64,000 nt of DNA from Tretioscincus oriximinensis (GCA_022410635.1 JAJVDF010000001.1:10964281-11028280), one strand, 5' to 3'; positions 12,050-24,700 are shown, counted from the first letter of the stretch. Notes: generated by a model not told the origin, from the sequence alone. Made by a program: numbers and translations.

Positions 12050-13750
12050 ATCTATCTGGATTATAAAATTGTTCTAAAAGAAAACAATTGCTTTGCAATA
12101 GTTTTTTAATATATTGTATTTGGTATGAAAACACTATCTTTGTTTATATTTTGGAATGGCCATAGTTCAGTAGCGGAGGAAACCCAAAGTAAAGATTTTA
12201 AGATTGTCTTTGTCTGTAAGTATTTACAACATATACCCTTCTGTCAAGGTGTCAGGATGGGTAACAATATACTACAATAGAGATATTTAAATACTGCAAC
12301 AATTCCTGAAAGTGAGAAGGGGAAAGCTTTGGAATCGAGAGCCATTTTGTGGTCATGACCCCTTCCCAGGGTTACTTGGGGGGGTGCACGGCGTCCCCTT
12401 CCCAAGCAGAACCCCTTCCCAAGCCACACCCCTTCCCAGGCCTTTTTCCTTTACCTTCCTTTTTCTTTCCTGCACTCCTGCCTTCCTTCTCTCTCTTTTT
12501 GTTTCTTTTCAGGTTTGCAGACACTGGGCATACCAAGAGCATTTCCGGACATTGTCAGTGAGCAACTGCCACCTGTCTGACTTGGATGCCTACCTGTGGC
12601 TGTGCACACACTCGCTGCCGATGTCCGGAACTGCTCATGGGGGTGTGCGCCTTGTCTGGACGATGTAATTCCAGACATTTTGCGAAAGTAAAACAGCGGA
12701 AATCCCTCCCCCACCCCTTCCCGGGTTCTTCAGGTGAGGTCAGAGCCACACTCAAGTGGCAAAAAAGCCGCAGGTGGCTCTAGAGTCGTAGTTTCTGACC
12801 CACGAGCCAGAGGAAAGCCACTTCAGTTCCCAGCCTCCCCCTGAAGTCAGTAAAGGCAAACTACTTCTGTTTCTCTGGGAAGAAACCTATATAGAGCCAT
12901 GGGCTGCATCTCAGAAACAGAGTAAACAGCCTGAAAGAGAGAGAGAGCTAACTGTTCAATTCCCAGTGTCTTCCTGGAAGTAGACAATGATAAACCACTT
13001 CTGATTACCACTTCTGGAAGTCCATGGAGGCAACATATGAAATCAACCAGACACTGACCATTATTCATTGGTAATGAGTTTAAGTGGTAAGAAACAATTT
13101 TGTTTACATGCAATATGATTTTGAGGAGTACTGGTATGGACTGGAAAGTGGGGGGTTGTCATGGGGTCCCCCAACTCTTCAGAACAAGTCAATGTTATAC
13201 TAGTGGTAAACCATTTTTATATTTGCTAAGAAATTTGCATGGAGATTTCCATGTAGTTGCCACCAGTCCAGCCTGACTAACAGTAGAGTAATTTTTAATT
13301 GCTGCTAGTAATTTTACACTATAACATATTGCATTATATATTACTATTTATTGTTTATTAGTTTTTGTTTTCTCATAAGATTGTTGTAAATTCTGACTGA
13401 CCAGGCACTTTTACGCCATTTTTCTCAAACGAAAGCTCAACAGAGTTCAAACAAGCACTGAAGTAGGTCAGTACAAGACCCCTGGCTTGGGTAACCTTAT
13501 ATGTTTTCTGTCTGCGTACAATGTTACATCATTACTGTCCTGAAACTCAAATGTATTTTTGGCTTCACTTCCCGACCCATAAACTCAGCAAAGAAACTTG
13601 TACTCTCGTGGGCATAGTCAAGCCTCCTTATGCTCAAGAAGTTCTCATTGCCAGAAAATGTTGACACACTTTGTTCTTGGACCAAAAGGTTAGGAACTAG
13701 GTGCCTGCATCATTAACATTTGTCACCTCTGAAAGCTACTCTTGTTTACC
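12050..13750. other. No gene recognised; GC-rich repeat-like block 12340-12790
   Basis: 12340-12790 is a CCTTCCC-rich, then GTCCGGA-containing block that resembles decayed DNA-transposon sequence. A short (GA)n lies near 12937. The open frames here are overlapping and unlike any family. Confidence 0.35.
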
Positions 13751-13752
13751 TA

Positions 13753-13850
13753 TTCAACTATTTATATTCTACCTTTCACCAGAAGGTCCTAGGGCAGTTC
13801 ACAGCAATAACAACAGCAAAAATAATAATCTATACAAAACATATAAAATA
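13753..13850 (-). mobile_element. L2 3' tail, antisense
   Basis: On the minus strand GTGAACTGCCCTAGGACCTT and AAGGTAGAATATAAATA form the conserved L2 3' terminus. Confidence 0.6.
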
Positions 13851-13870
13851 TCTTGCAACCCTCCTTCCAA

Positions 13871-14180
13871 CAAATGGCTCAGCTGCTAAGGAGACGGTCT
13901 TTCATCTGAGAGATCAGATTTCCAAGCCCTGTGTCCGACATGGGGAGGGGTGAGTGCCTTCCACTAGCCTGCAGCTCTAGCCAACTCATCTATTCGAAAG
14001 AAATGCAAATTTGTAATTTGCATTTCAATTAGATAAGTGAGTACCATTATTAACTTGGTGGGGAAGATAGAATAAGATGTAAGACTTCCGGTGAAAATTA
14101 ACCTTGTTAGCCACTCTGGAAAAGAGCAGGGTATAAAAACTCGATTCCTCTTCTTTTTCGCCTTCTCCTCCTCCCTTGCA
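13871..14180 (+). mobile_element. tRNA-derived SINE with L2-like tail
   Basis: Head ATGGCTCAGCTGCTAAGGAG (A-box region) and ATTTCCAAGCCCTGTG (B-box region, degraded). The body is shared with the 16702 copy (CTTCCACTAGCCTGCAGCTC) and the tail is GTTAGCCACTCTGGAAAAGA...GGGTATAAAAACTCG, then TTC/TCC repeats. An (AATC)n microsatellite lies just beyond at 14289-14310. Confidence 0.75.
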
Positions 14181-14993
14181 GGACAACATTCAGAGGAAAC
14201 TAATCATCACATTTTTAGCATTGTCTACTTTACATTTTGTTTTCATTGTTGTTATCTGGCTAAGGTCTTTGTGTTTAGGGTGGAACAGAATAATCAATCA
14301 ATCAATCAACCAATAATGGGATTGATTAAGAATTGGGTATGGCTACTCTACTTAGATTTTGGTTGGACCTGTAGCTAAGTCAATATTTTTTAAAGGGGAC
14401 TGGGGAAAAAAACTATATACAGTTTCCCAGTTACAATTTCATGTTAAATTCACACTTAATCTGCAAACAGATCCTGGCTGGTCAACATAAGGAATGGTTG
14501 GAGCCATCTCTGCATAAAGTGTCAAAACAGACCTGCTCCTGATCAACCACTATAGGAATCAGAACAGCAGGGCTTTCCTTCTTGTTCCTAGTGAGATGTC
14601 TTGACATTGGACATCTCATTCAGTCCTCACGCAGAAGCAATTTTCACACACACCCAAAATAGTAGCTCAATTCTGCCTTAGACATGATATCTTGTAGCCC
14701 TTGTAGTTCATGAAGAGGAGCAGACTAGCATGGGAGGGATTCCACCAGTGAACCATCTCTGAGTCACTTCTAAGCCAATTCAGAAACGCTTTTTTAAAAA
14801 TTATATATTAGCATAACCTACACTTTGGGTGAATTCATTCTTATAGTTAAGACTGCTGGGAATTTGAAAGTGATGAAGCAATGAGCAAGACACAGCTGCT
14901 TCCTGAGAACAGCAGAGCACATTCCTCTGCACAACTGCTGCTTCACTTCTTCCACTCTCACGTGCAACATCAAGCACCACCCTGTTTGGGTCA

Positions 14994-15250
14994 TAAGAAC
15001 ATAAGGGGAGCCATGCTGAATTGAACCAGGGCCCATCTAGTCCAGCATTCCCTCTCANACAGAGGCCCACCAATTGCCCCTGGGCAGTCTGAAGAAAAGG
15101 AGACAAAATCTTCACCAATACTCAACTCCCTGCAAATGGTATTTCACGATCCTTTGTCTGTTTTTACTCTTCTGCCCATTAGTTTCAAGGAATGCCCCCT
15201 GGTCATAGTGATCTGTGATAGAGAAAATATTTTTCTCTATTTACCTTATG
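14994..15250 (-). mobile_element. CR1 3' end, internally deleted
   Basis: It starts CATAAGAACATAAGGGGAGC and runs through CATCTAGTCCAGCATTCCCT, then jumps to the RT C-terminal region (TTTCAAGGAATGCCCCCTGG). Minus orientation. Confidence 0.8.
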
Positions 15251-15254
15251 CACA

Positions 15255-15485
15255 GCCCCCAGACTATGGAATAGTCTCCCCCTCGAGGTGCATCAATTAC
15301 CATCTCTATGCGCATTCAGCAAACACTTGAAGACTCACCTCCTTGGCCCGCCCTTTGGCTGATAAAACTGACCTTCCCTACTTTTAGATGCTTCTGATTT
15401 TTAATATGTTAACTGTTTTTTTACTGTAAACTGCCCTGGGACCTTTGTGTACAGGGCAATATAGAAATGTAAATAAATAATGAAC
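15255..15485 (+). mobile_element. L2 LINE 3' end
   Basis: CAGACTATGGAATAGTCTCC (PRLWNS), then AACACTTGAAGACTCACCTC, and the terminus TAAACTGCCCTGGGACCTTT with ATGTAAATAAATAA. This is a complete L2 3' end fused directly behind a CR1 fragment. Confidence 0.8.
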
Positions 15486-16690
15486 TGGTGACCCTCTGCT
15501 TTCCAGGCAGATTGTTCTACTATGAGTTACTGCAGAATAAATAAACACTGGAGGTAAATAAATCCTTAAGACCAGGCATGTTGAGGAAAAAACCAGCCAG
15601 TTCTGCATCTTTATTTCCAGGAAACTATATATTTGTTAGCCATCGATCATCCAGTCAGCCCTACTGGAAAACAATAAGTAAATCATNTCATCGCACTGGA
15701 CAGTTCCTTTGATATTATGCTGTGTTGTGAAACTGTGTGTATGCTTAGAGCCAAGAAGAGTGAATGGGAGAAATATCAGCTGCTGAACCTGGTAGTGCTG
15801 AGAAATATTTTCTCTCTCTCAAGTGCTGAGCACATAAACATGAGAGTGTACAGGAGCTGCTTGTTTATCGGCTTTCCCTGTTCCCAAGGCTTCTTGGAAA
15901 CCGCTCCTCTGCAGAGGCAGCATGTGAACGAAGCATGCAGAAACAATGACGGTGCATGCCTCTTTCACATGGCCGTGGATCTTTTGAGGATTGTGCAGTT
16001 ACAGAAAGGTCAAGGAAGCAGCATAACAGAGGGAGGAATACGAGACGTCCTGTTACTGTACACGAGGAAGCAGCGTGCCCAGAAAGCCACACCGCTAAGC
16101 TGCCTGGCCTTGCAGGGCATCTGCACCCACATCTCCCCAAGGGGGGGCAGCTGTTTAGCTACATACTAGCTCAGCATGTTTCATGATCAGAAGCTGAGTG
16201 GAGGATATTCCCAGGCTGTTTTTTTTCTGACACCTTTCAGAAAAGAAAACACTACTTACATATCACCCGTTGCATTGAAAGAAGCAGACTTTGGGTCCTT
16301 CTACATGCTGGTTTCTTCACACTTCCCTTACACTAAGTTTCATTTCCTATTTTCTTTGCAGAAGACTCCAGATAGATCATAGACGTTTTGCCAACATCCT
16401 GCCAGGTTAAGCAGACAAGTACAATGCTATGTTGGGCCTTTCTCAGCATCTTTCTCTGTCATCCCACTCACTCGTTGCAAGCAAAACAGGAAGCACAAAA
16501 CGTGCATTCTCAACGCCATCGCTGTGACTGGGTGAAAACATATTATGTGATATGTAGTAGACAGTTTCAGACAGAAGGCAAAATCCTCGGCTGTTCTTGA
16601 CTCCCTGCAAATGGCTGTGGACATTTCAGAGTGGACGGCCGGGGGTGTGTGTGAGTGCCCTGGGTGGGTCAGGCCCAGGTTACAAAGTGT
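15486..16690. other. No gene recognised; 150-codon open frame and CR1 scrap
   Basis: An open frame at 15717-16169 on the plus strand (starting MLCCETVCMLRAKK) has no recognisable domain. 16556-16640 resembles a short antisense CR1 tail (GACTCCCTGCAAATGG). Confidence 0.35.
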
Positions 16691-16701
16691 GCGTTTAGAG
16701 C

Positions 16702-17012
16702 AGGCACGGATAGCTCAGTCGCTTAGGAATTCGTCTCTCACCTGGGAGATGGGGTTTCGAAGCCCTGTGTGAGACGTGGGGAGGGTGAGCACCTTCCACT
16801 AGCCTGTAGCTCTAGCCAACCCAGCTATTCAAAAGCATGAATTGCAAGAAATTGCAACTGACTGCAAGTAGATACATGGGAACCACCAGGGCCTGGTGGG
16901 GAAGATAGAATGGAAGCCTTCGGGCAAAATATATCCTTGTAAGTCACTTTGAGTCCCTTTGAAAGGTGAGAAAAACGGGGTATAAGAACCAAGTTCTTCT
17001 TCCTCTTCTTCT
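16702..17012 (+). mobile_element. tRNA-derived SINE, best-preserved copy
   Basis: The head is tRNA-like with A box TAGCTCAGTCGC (from 16711) and B box GGTTTCGAAGCC (16753-16764). It is followed by a family-specific body and a tail TTGTAAGTCACTTTGAGTCC...GGGGTATAAGAACC that resembles the L2 3' end, then TTC repeats. This arrangement suggests mobilisation by L2. Confidence 0.8.
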
Positions 17013-17531
17013 AGAGTTGGCACGGGTGGGGGTGAGCTGCCTGTGGCACGGTTACAGTGCACAATCATGGCATTTGGTTAAGAGGTCAATCGCTGCATCA
17101 CACTTTAATAAAATAGATTCTTTTTAATATATTCACCGTATTCTTTTTTATAACTTTAAAAAAAANTGTTTATAAAAAGTGAAATATTTGATTTTTCAAA
17201 AAACATTTATTTAATTAATTAATACTGCTCTGTACCATATTCTTAGAGCATTAAAAAAACCTTAAAATTCTTTTTTTTTAACAGTTAAAATCCCTTCTAA
17301 CTGAAATATCTTCAGGTCATTCATGAAGATTACTTTTATTTGAAAGGGTGGGTGGATTACTCTGTACTAGAAAGAAGATGGATTTTGATGGTTGACAAAG
17401 TAGTTCTGCTTTAAATCTACTACCTTGCCCGAAGGAAGAAAAGAATTCCAGTTTTTCAGCCCGCATTAGTTTAGCTGGTTTCCTGAAAATTTCAGCTTCT
17501 TGAGTCTGGAGATGCTAAGAACTGTTAATGG

Positions 17532-17986
17532 TAGGCTGACCAGATGACCCCTTTTGGATGGTGGTGGTTTGAAAACCCAGTTTTGGGATGCCTCCTGGTT
17601 TTTGCTGAGGAAAAAAATAAATAAATAAAAATTTAAAAAAATATCCAGCAAAGGAGCTAGCAGCACTTTGAGACTAACTTGAGAAAAGTGGTTGGCATAA
17701 GCTTTCGTAGACAGGTCTACTTCTTCAGATGCATCGGCAGCGGCAGGATGCATCTGAAGAAGTAGACCTGTCTGCGAAAGCTTATGCCAACCACTTTTCT
17801 CAAGTTAGTCTCAAAGTGCTGCTAGCTCCTTTGCTGGACTTTCTGCTAGACTAACACGGCTATTTCTCTGAAATTAAAAAATATATATATNTTTTGATAG
17901 TTTTTTTTCCTCAGCAAAAACGGGGAGGCACCCCAAAACCGGGTTTTCACACACACCCCTCCAAAAGGGGTCATCTGGTCAGCCTA
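17532..17986. mobile_element. hAT-like element with 8-bp TSD, carrying a nested fold-back insertion
   Basis: Terminal inverted repeats TAGGCTGACCAGATGACCCC and its complement at 17967-17986 are flanked by GTTAATGG at 17524-17531 and 17987-17994. The arms stay complementary inward for about 80 bp. The middle (17641-17880) is a separate Penelope-like fold-back element with A/T-rich repeats at its edges (TTAAAAAAATAT and TTAAAAAATAT). Confidence 0.75.
17641..17876. mobile_element. Penelope-like fold-back element, copy 1
   Basis: Two inverted arms. The left runs CCAGCAAAGGAGCTAGCAGC to ATGCATC. The right is its complement and then extends past CCTTTGCTGG by a tail GACTAACACGGCTATTTCTC that the left arm lacks. 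Both arms carry a hammerhead-like core (17694-17728 minus; 17754-17788 plus). Assignment to Penelope-like terminal repeats is inference. Confidence 0.6.
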
Positions 17987-17999
17987 GTTAATGGTTGGT

Positions 18000-20048
18000 T
18001 TCATGCACTTTGCATGAAGCAGTGATGCAAAGCTATGGCACCAGGCTGGGTGCATGATCGTTCCAAGGCAGCTAGCCTAACAAACAGGATCTAGTTTTGC
18101 AAATGCAAATTCANTGGGACAAGGTGCAACAGCTTCCACAACCTTCCCATATTGAAAGGCAAGAATATTAAATAGCTACAGACAGTGATAAATCTAGCAG
18201 GTCAGCAAAAGAAATATTTCTTTGCAGTATCTTATTGACGTTAGAGCAGGCAAATTTAAGAGAAGCAAATTTGTTTATATGTCTAGGAGTAAGAGAAAGA
18301 ATCAAGCAGATGATGTGTGTCTTTTAAATCTCCTAGCAAATTCCATTTCTATCTATTGTTAAAGTTGCCCGAGGCCTTTCTTTCGTCAATATGCAGCTGC
18401 ACCCCTGAGATTCTAGTTTTCAGTATACAGAATTCTTCCTTGAAAAAAGAACCAACTAGCTGCACATTTGCACCTACATTGTCTATGATGGTTTAGCCAG
18501 GTGCTATATTGCCCAGCTCACAACCAAGCCATTAGCTCATCTGTGAAGATAAGGAAGTATGTCTGATTTAGAAAAATCCCTCCTGAATTCTTCCTCCAAG
18601 ATAATCTGGAAATTATCTTGAAAAGGAAACCCAACATACTGGCTCTTCTATCCCAGTTCCTTCTGCTGAATTCTGTCGTAAAGGCCTCAGCCGAGACGCA
18701 AGGAAGCCCCACCTTTTATACAGGAGATGGAAGGGAAGTCAGTTTCTTACCTTTCCTGAATGGCATCCCTGTTGATGCCTTGGAGAAAAACAGACAAGGC
18801 AGAGGGTTTGGTGGCCTGAAGTTCTCGCCTGGAGGGTTCTTATTATCAGGGCCTCACTTCACTGAGATTGTTTTATGAAAGGAAACTGACAAATTTGGTC
18901 AATTCCTCCTGGCAACGTCATCACTTTTATTTGAAAAGGAGGAAATAGGCTTGTGGGTGCAGCCAGACACTTTCATTTAACTCCTTCTTGCCAATGGTTT
19001 TGCTACAAAAATGCACGGAGGGTTCCAGTTAGCAAACAAAGGCAAGCACAGGCATCAGCTGCATAGCCCAAGCTGCATGCAAAAATGCTCCACAGCTTAT
19101 GCTTGTGCCTTATGGATTTCACAAGTATGCAAAGAAGACTGATCAGTATGCAGCTATTAAAAGCAGTAATGGAGGAACTGCTTTCCCTAGTTCTTTATAG
19201 GCTCCAGCTCAAATCAAGCCTGATGGCATCAGGATGGGACAAACCTGGAAGTATGAGGACTCCTTGCGAATGAGTACGCCAGAGCAAGTAAAGAAAAGAT
19301 GGAATGCAGTCCATTTAGGGCAAAATTAATGAAATGTTTGCCAAACTATAGAAATGCTATTCCAAGATTTGTCAATATAGATATACCAGGTAAAATGCAA
19401 CTTATATAAGGATTTCTAGTACATGGGTCTTATCGCACCTTACAGACTAATGTATGGAACGCTACCAATTTCTTTCTTGCTAGTCTAAGATGCTACAAGA
19501 CCCTGTTGCTAGGAATTCTGATCCAGATTAACAGAGCTACTACTCTGAATTATAAAAGGCATGTTATAAAAGTAAAATACTGAATTGCTCGAACAAGGCA
19601 CCTAGAAAATATGTGGTTCTTAACTACACCCAAGGGCTGCTTGTTGTAACTGCAGTATTGGAATGCTGTGATCTGTAGACTATAAAGCCCGTCATGAAGA
19701 AGGGAGTCCAACCTGACGTAAGAAGGGAGTCCAATCTGACGTAACTGCTCTCAGGTTCTCCATTATCTATGTTAATGGTTCAGGATAGGTATCTGTTGAA
19801 TAGTGCCTCCCCCCCCCCTTATTAAGCATTATCCACTTGCTGAAATGCAGCTCTAGTTTAGATTAAAAGTAAAGAAATGCAGAGAAAGTGTATCATCCAT
19901 CTTTACCAGCAGAAGTTCCCACAATAGTCAGGCACTTGATTAGCAAACAAATAATAATTTGTTTCTTAGATGAAATTAGAAAACAGGCAGCAAGGGAAAC
20001 CCACTCCTGGCTGTATTTGTTTGTGCTTGTAAGTTTTTACAGAAGGCA
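18000..20048. other. No gene recognised; 2 x 23-bp tandem duplication at 19698-19743
   Basis: The only structure seen is two adjacent 23-bp units (AGAAGGGAGTCCAACCTGAC + GTA; one base differs) at 19698-19720 and 19721-19743. A poly-C run lies near 19808-19818. Confidence 0.5.
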
Positions 20049-20051
20049 GAG

Positions 20052-21775
20052 GAACATAAGAACATAAGAGGGACCCTGCTGAATTGAGCCAGAGCCCATC
20101 TAGTCCAGCATTCTGACTCACACAGTGGCCCACCAACAGCATCTGGGCAATCTAGAACAGAAGGCGGCAAAATCTTCACCTGTTCCAGATGCCTCGCAAA
20201 TGATATTTCAAGAATACTGCCTGTTGCTCCATCTCGGAGGCAGCATCAAGACGTCCATCCNAGTAGCTGTTTATGCCCTTGGCTTCCATGAACTTGTATA
20301 AGAACATAAGAACATAAGAAGAGCCATACTGGTTCAGGCCACAGCCCATCAAGTCCAGCATTCTGCGTCACACAGAGGCCCACCAGATGCACCTGGGCAG
20401 TCCGAACAGAGGAAAGCAAAATATGCTGCTCCTGTTCATGACTCCCTGCAAATGGTATTTCANGAGTCCTGCCTGTTGCTCCATCCCAGAGGCAACATCC
20501 AGACATCCATCCTAGTATCCATTTATACCCTTAGTGTCCATAAACCTGTCTAGTCCTGTCTTGAAACTATCCAAGCTGTTGGCTATCACTACCTCTTCAG
20601 GAAGTAAATTCCACAGGCCGATGANCCTCTGGGTGAAAAAATACTTTCCTTTGTCTGTTCTCACTTTTCTACCCAACAGTTTTAAGGAGTGCCCTCTGGT
20701 CCTTGTGTTGTGTGATAGAGAAAACATTTTTTCTCTATTCACCCTGTCGATCCCATGCATGATTTTGTACACTTCAATCAGATCACCCCTCAAACGTCTC
20801 CTTTCAAGGCTGAAGAGGCCCAGACGTTGCAGCCTTGCTTCGTAAGGGAGGTGGCTCCAGACCCTTGATCATTTTTGTTGCNCTTTTCTGCACCTTCTCC
20901 AGTTCCAAAATATCTCTCTTGAGATGTGGTGACCAGAATTGAACACAGTATTCCAAATGTGGCCTCACCACAGATTTATAAAGAGGCAAAACAACATTTG
21001 CTGACTTGTTTTCGATTCCTTTCCTAATTATCCCCAACATGGAATTTGCCTTTTTTGCTGCTGCTGCACACTGGGTTGACATTTTCATTGAATTGTCCAC
21101 TAACACCCCAAGATCCTTTTCTTGCTCGGTCACAGAAAGCTTGGTTCCCATCAGGTGGCAGGAGTAGTTTGGGTTCTTTGCCCCAATATGCATGACCTTG
21201 CACTTGCTTAAGTTGAAGTGCATTTGCCACTTTGATGCCCACTCACCCAATTTCAATAAATCTCTTGTAAAGCTATCCTGGCTGCTAGCTACCACCACCT
21301 CTTCTGGAAGTAAACTCCAAAGGCCAATGACCCTCTGGGTGAAAAAAAATACTCTTCTGCCCATCANTTTCAAGGAATGGCCCCTGGTCCTAGTGTTATG
21401 TGATAAACAATTTTTCTCTATTCACCTTATCCATCCCGCGCATGATTTTATACACTTCAATCAGGTCACCTCTCAAACGCCATCTTTCAAGGCTGAAGAG
21501 GCCCAGACGTTGCAGCCGGACTTCATAAGGGATGTGCTCCAGCCCCTTGATAATTCTTGTTGCCCTTTTCTGCACTTTCTCTAGTTCCACAATATCCTTT
21601 TGAAGATGTGGTGACCAGAATTGTACACAGTATTCCAAATGGGGCCTCACCTCAGATTTATAAAGAGGCAAAACAACCCTTGCTGACTTGTTTTCANTTC
21701 CTTTCCTAATTATCCCTAACATTGAATTTGCTTTTTTTGCTGCTGCCCCTGCACACTGGGACAACACCCTTGTGT
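20052..21775 (-). mobile_element. CR1 LINE copy A, split by a second CR1
   Basis: 20052-20300 is its 3' tail (GAACATAAGAACATAAGAGG at the end). Sequence resumes at about 21255 with the next part of the same consensus and runs to 21775. The minus strand encodes RT C-terminal peptides such as HLEYCVQFWSPHLQKDIVEL and ATRIIKGLEHIPYEVRLQRL, broken by stops and frameshifts. Confidence 0.85.
20300..21254 (-). mobile_element. CR1 LINE copy B, nested in copy A
   Basis: It begins with its own AGAACATAAGAACATAAGAA repeat and covers the 3' tail and RT C-terminal half on the minus strand (WQMHFNLSKCKVMHIGAKNP, ENKSANVVLPLYKSVVRPHL, LWNLLPEEVV). It is 5' truncated, about 950 bp, and lacks the RT active-site region. 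Frameshifts and Ns break the frame. Confidence 0.85.
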
Positions 21776-21779
21776 CCTT

Positions 21780-24700
21780 TTTTTACTTTCCTGCTTAGAG
21801 CCTGAGGCACAATTCCTAATGGAAAGAAAAGTGAGCCTTCTGCTTGTTACATGGGCCATCTTCTTGAGGAAATGAGAAGGGGCAAAGAATGACTCAAGTG
21901 ATTATTGCTGGAGCTCAATCACAGGCTGATAGCTGTTATTGCAAAGAAGTTGTCAAACCACTTGAGAACATCTAGGGGTGGAAAAAATGTTATTTCACAA
22001 TTTTATGGCTTCATTGATCGGCCATCACTTATACTAATTGCAGCAGGTGAGAAACCACTCATGTAACCGGTTCTAACTTTACGAGTCCTGCTTCAAGCGG
22101 CCCTCATAAAATAGGTGGTTGCCTCCAAATGTTTCCATGAGCATTAATCATGACCACGCTACTTGGGGCTGCCCACAATGGCAATAGGAATATCAGAATC
22201 CAGGATAGGCTGGTGGAAGGCTGGTAAAATGTGGTCAGCCAATACGTGGTGGCCCCATGATCTTCTCAAAGGAAAGCCAAGTTCTTTAAGTTCTTGCCCA
22301 TCATAATTTGAGGGAATGTTGCATAATTTACTAATAAAGTTTCGAACAAAATGTTGTGTATGGATTGCAACTAGCCAAGAAGAGTCTTTCCGAGGTCAGC
22401 ATTCCCTTTCAGTTTTTTTTCTTATTTTCAACAGCCTACCAAGATTTTTTCAGTATTCAGATCTATGTTGTATTTCATGCAGCATCCTGTATGTACTCTT
22501 ACAAAACATGAAATTCTGGTTTTGTGCAGGTTTTGGCAACAAAGGATGTATACTCAGGACACAAGCACTGCAAGAAGTACTTTTGTGGTCATAACCAAAC
22601 CCATAGATAGAGGAACAATCTCAGAACAGTCTCAGTATGGTTCCCCTTTTACATTTGTACAAGATAATGATCTCTAAGATTACCGGTTAAAAAACCCCTG
22701 TAGAGCATAGTATCAGTTGTGACAACCCATATATGTAATCNATGCTTTCTAAATACTTTGGAAGTTTCATCCACAACTGAATTCCATCCTTTCTTTATAT
22801 GCTCTGCACGTTCATTCACAGGGAATCCTCAGNTTTCCTTCTTATTATTGGATCTGGAGAGTTTGAAATTTTTTGATATTGGTTCTGATATTTGCTGAGA
22901 TCTTTTGACTGCCACAATTCCCTGGAAAATCCTAGTGCTAACATTTAACTTCTCCTTTAATAGGAGCAAATAATTGTTGTCAAGTTCTTAGTACTGGCAG
23001 ACAAAGCCAGTTTAATTTATCCACNTACTGTAATTTTCCTCAGCATGAAGTGGGAAGGATATAATGTGATGAGCACATGACATGAGCATTTTATCAACAT
23101 TTCAAACTGATGTTAGAATTTCATAGGACAGAGAAAGTATAAAATGGCACACCTGAGATTTTAATTCTTCTTTTAGGATTCCACAAAGGTGAACTAAGGC
23201 AAATATGAGCTGAAGTATGAAAGGTTTTGATCTTATATAGTTCTGAAGGTTATTTGGGACTTGGGATTTATTTGCACATTTTCTAGCATGCAAATCAAAT
23301 ATATGTAGATGCATGCCCNGAATGTACATAATGTATTCACTTGGACTACAGAACTTGCTAGTATTTTTCCTACTGCAGAATGACCTGCCTCTTGCAAGCT
23401 AAAGATCACCTGATTGTTCTTAGTTGTTGTGAGGGTAATTGTATATTGCTTTAAGTGGTGACTGGTCTCTGGGTTCGTGGGGTTTGGTGAACACTCAGAT
23501 ATTAAAATCAATGATAAAGTCTCCTTTCATAGAGGAGCTGCCAACAAATCAAAAAGCTTCAGGCAGCTTTTTTAATTGACAAAAGGGTCACCAATCCCAG
23601 AACCAATGGGAGGGCTGCCTAGGAAGGGCTTTGGTCTCACTAGAGGTGCCGTTTTGTGTTGACATTTAACTTGCAGACTGCGAGAGAGACCGGTAAGTGC
23701 TTGAATGTGCCTCCTCCCAGCTGCTTTCCTAACGTTGCTGAGGCTGGAGGAACCTGGGCCTCCCCCCACCCAGCCCCAAATTGCACCACCCACTGCTGAT
23801 TGCTTTTGCATCAGGATCACACCTTCTCCTAGAGATTTTTACTTGTACCACCCCTTTACCTCAACCAATGTCAAGGAGCCTTGACCACAGGCAGAAAAAT
23901 ACAAGTGACCTGTCTTCTGCCTTAAATCTTCAATAGAAATCACACTGGGGTTGGAGAATCCCAGAGCACTGTTTACAATTCTCTAGTATAGAGAAAACGC
24001 ATAAAACATACAAGTATTATGNAAAAAACCAATATCCTGAGGATTTCACAATTCAGACAAGGCCCTAGACTGTAAATAACTATTTCTGATTTTGAAAACA
24101 CGAGCACAGATCTGATGAACGTCCAAGAATTTCTTATCAACCATGGAATTAGATACCTACAAGCTGTGTATGACCTTCCCCCACTCTGAAAAAAATGTAA
24201 AGTTTTCTATAATGGGATGGCCAGCATAGCTTAACTGCTACAAATATAGCAATCAAAATCATTTCAAGTTGAGCTCTGGAGTTCACTTTCAGGAAAACAC
24301 TTCCTTGTGCAGCTCTAGCTTGAAGCAGCAGTTATTGAAATGCACATCAGGAATTTTGGGCCTGTTTTTGGNCAAGGAGCACCGTCTCAATTTCTTAAAT
24401 TGGCAAAAAAATGTGCACTTTTTATTTGGTAATTAGATCTGTGTTCTGTCCTTGGCTGAGGGAAGAAGCTCAGAGCTTAATCCTAACAAAAGAGCTCATT
24501 ATTTGATCTTGTCTAGAAGTGAAGCAAAACACGCTAGTCTAAGCATTTCTTACCCCCATTTTATTTATTCCAACAATATTACAAAGCTCACTGAGGGTGA
24601 AGTGGGGGAAAGAGAATCACAAAAATCTTTTTGTTAATTTGCAGTGGGTCCTTATATAACATTAACCAGTGCTTTCTTGGTGGGCCTCTTATTTTCAAAT

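Noticed and set aside
16702..16775. Apparent tRNA gene
   Set aside because: A and B boxes are present, but the body continues into a dispersed SINE and the cloverleaf is degraded. It is a SINE head.
20534..20845. 103-codon plus-strand frame and the similar 21192-21584 frame
   Set aside because: They are the antisense of CR1 reverse transcriptase sequence.
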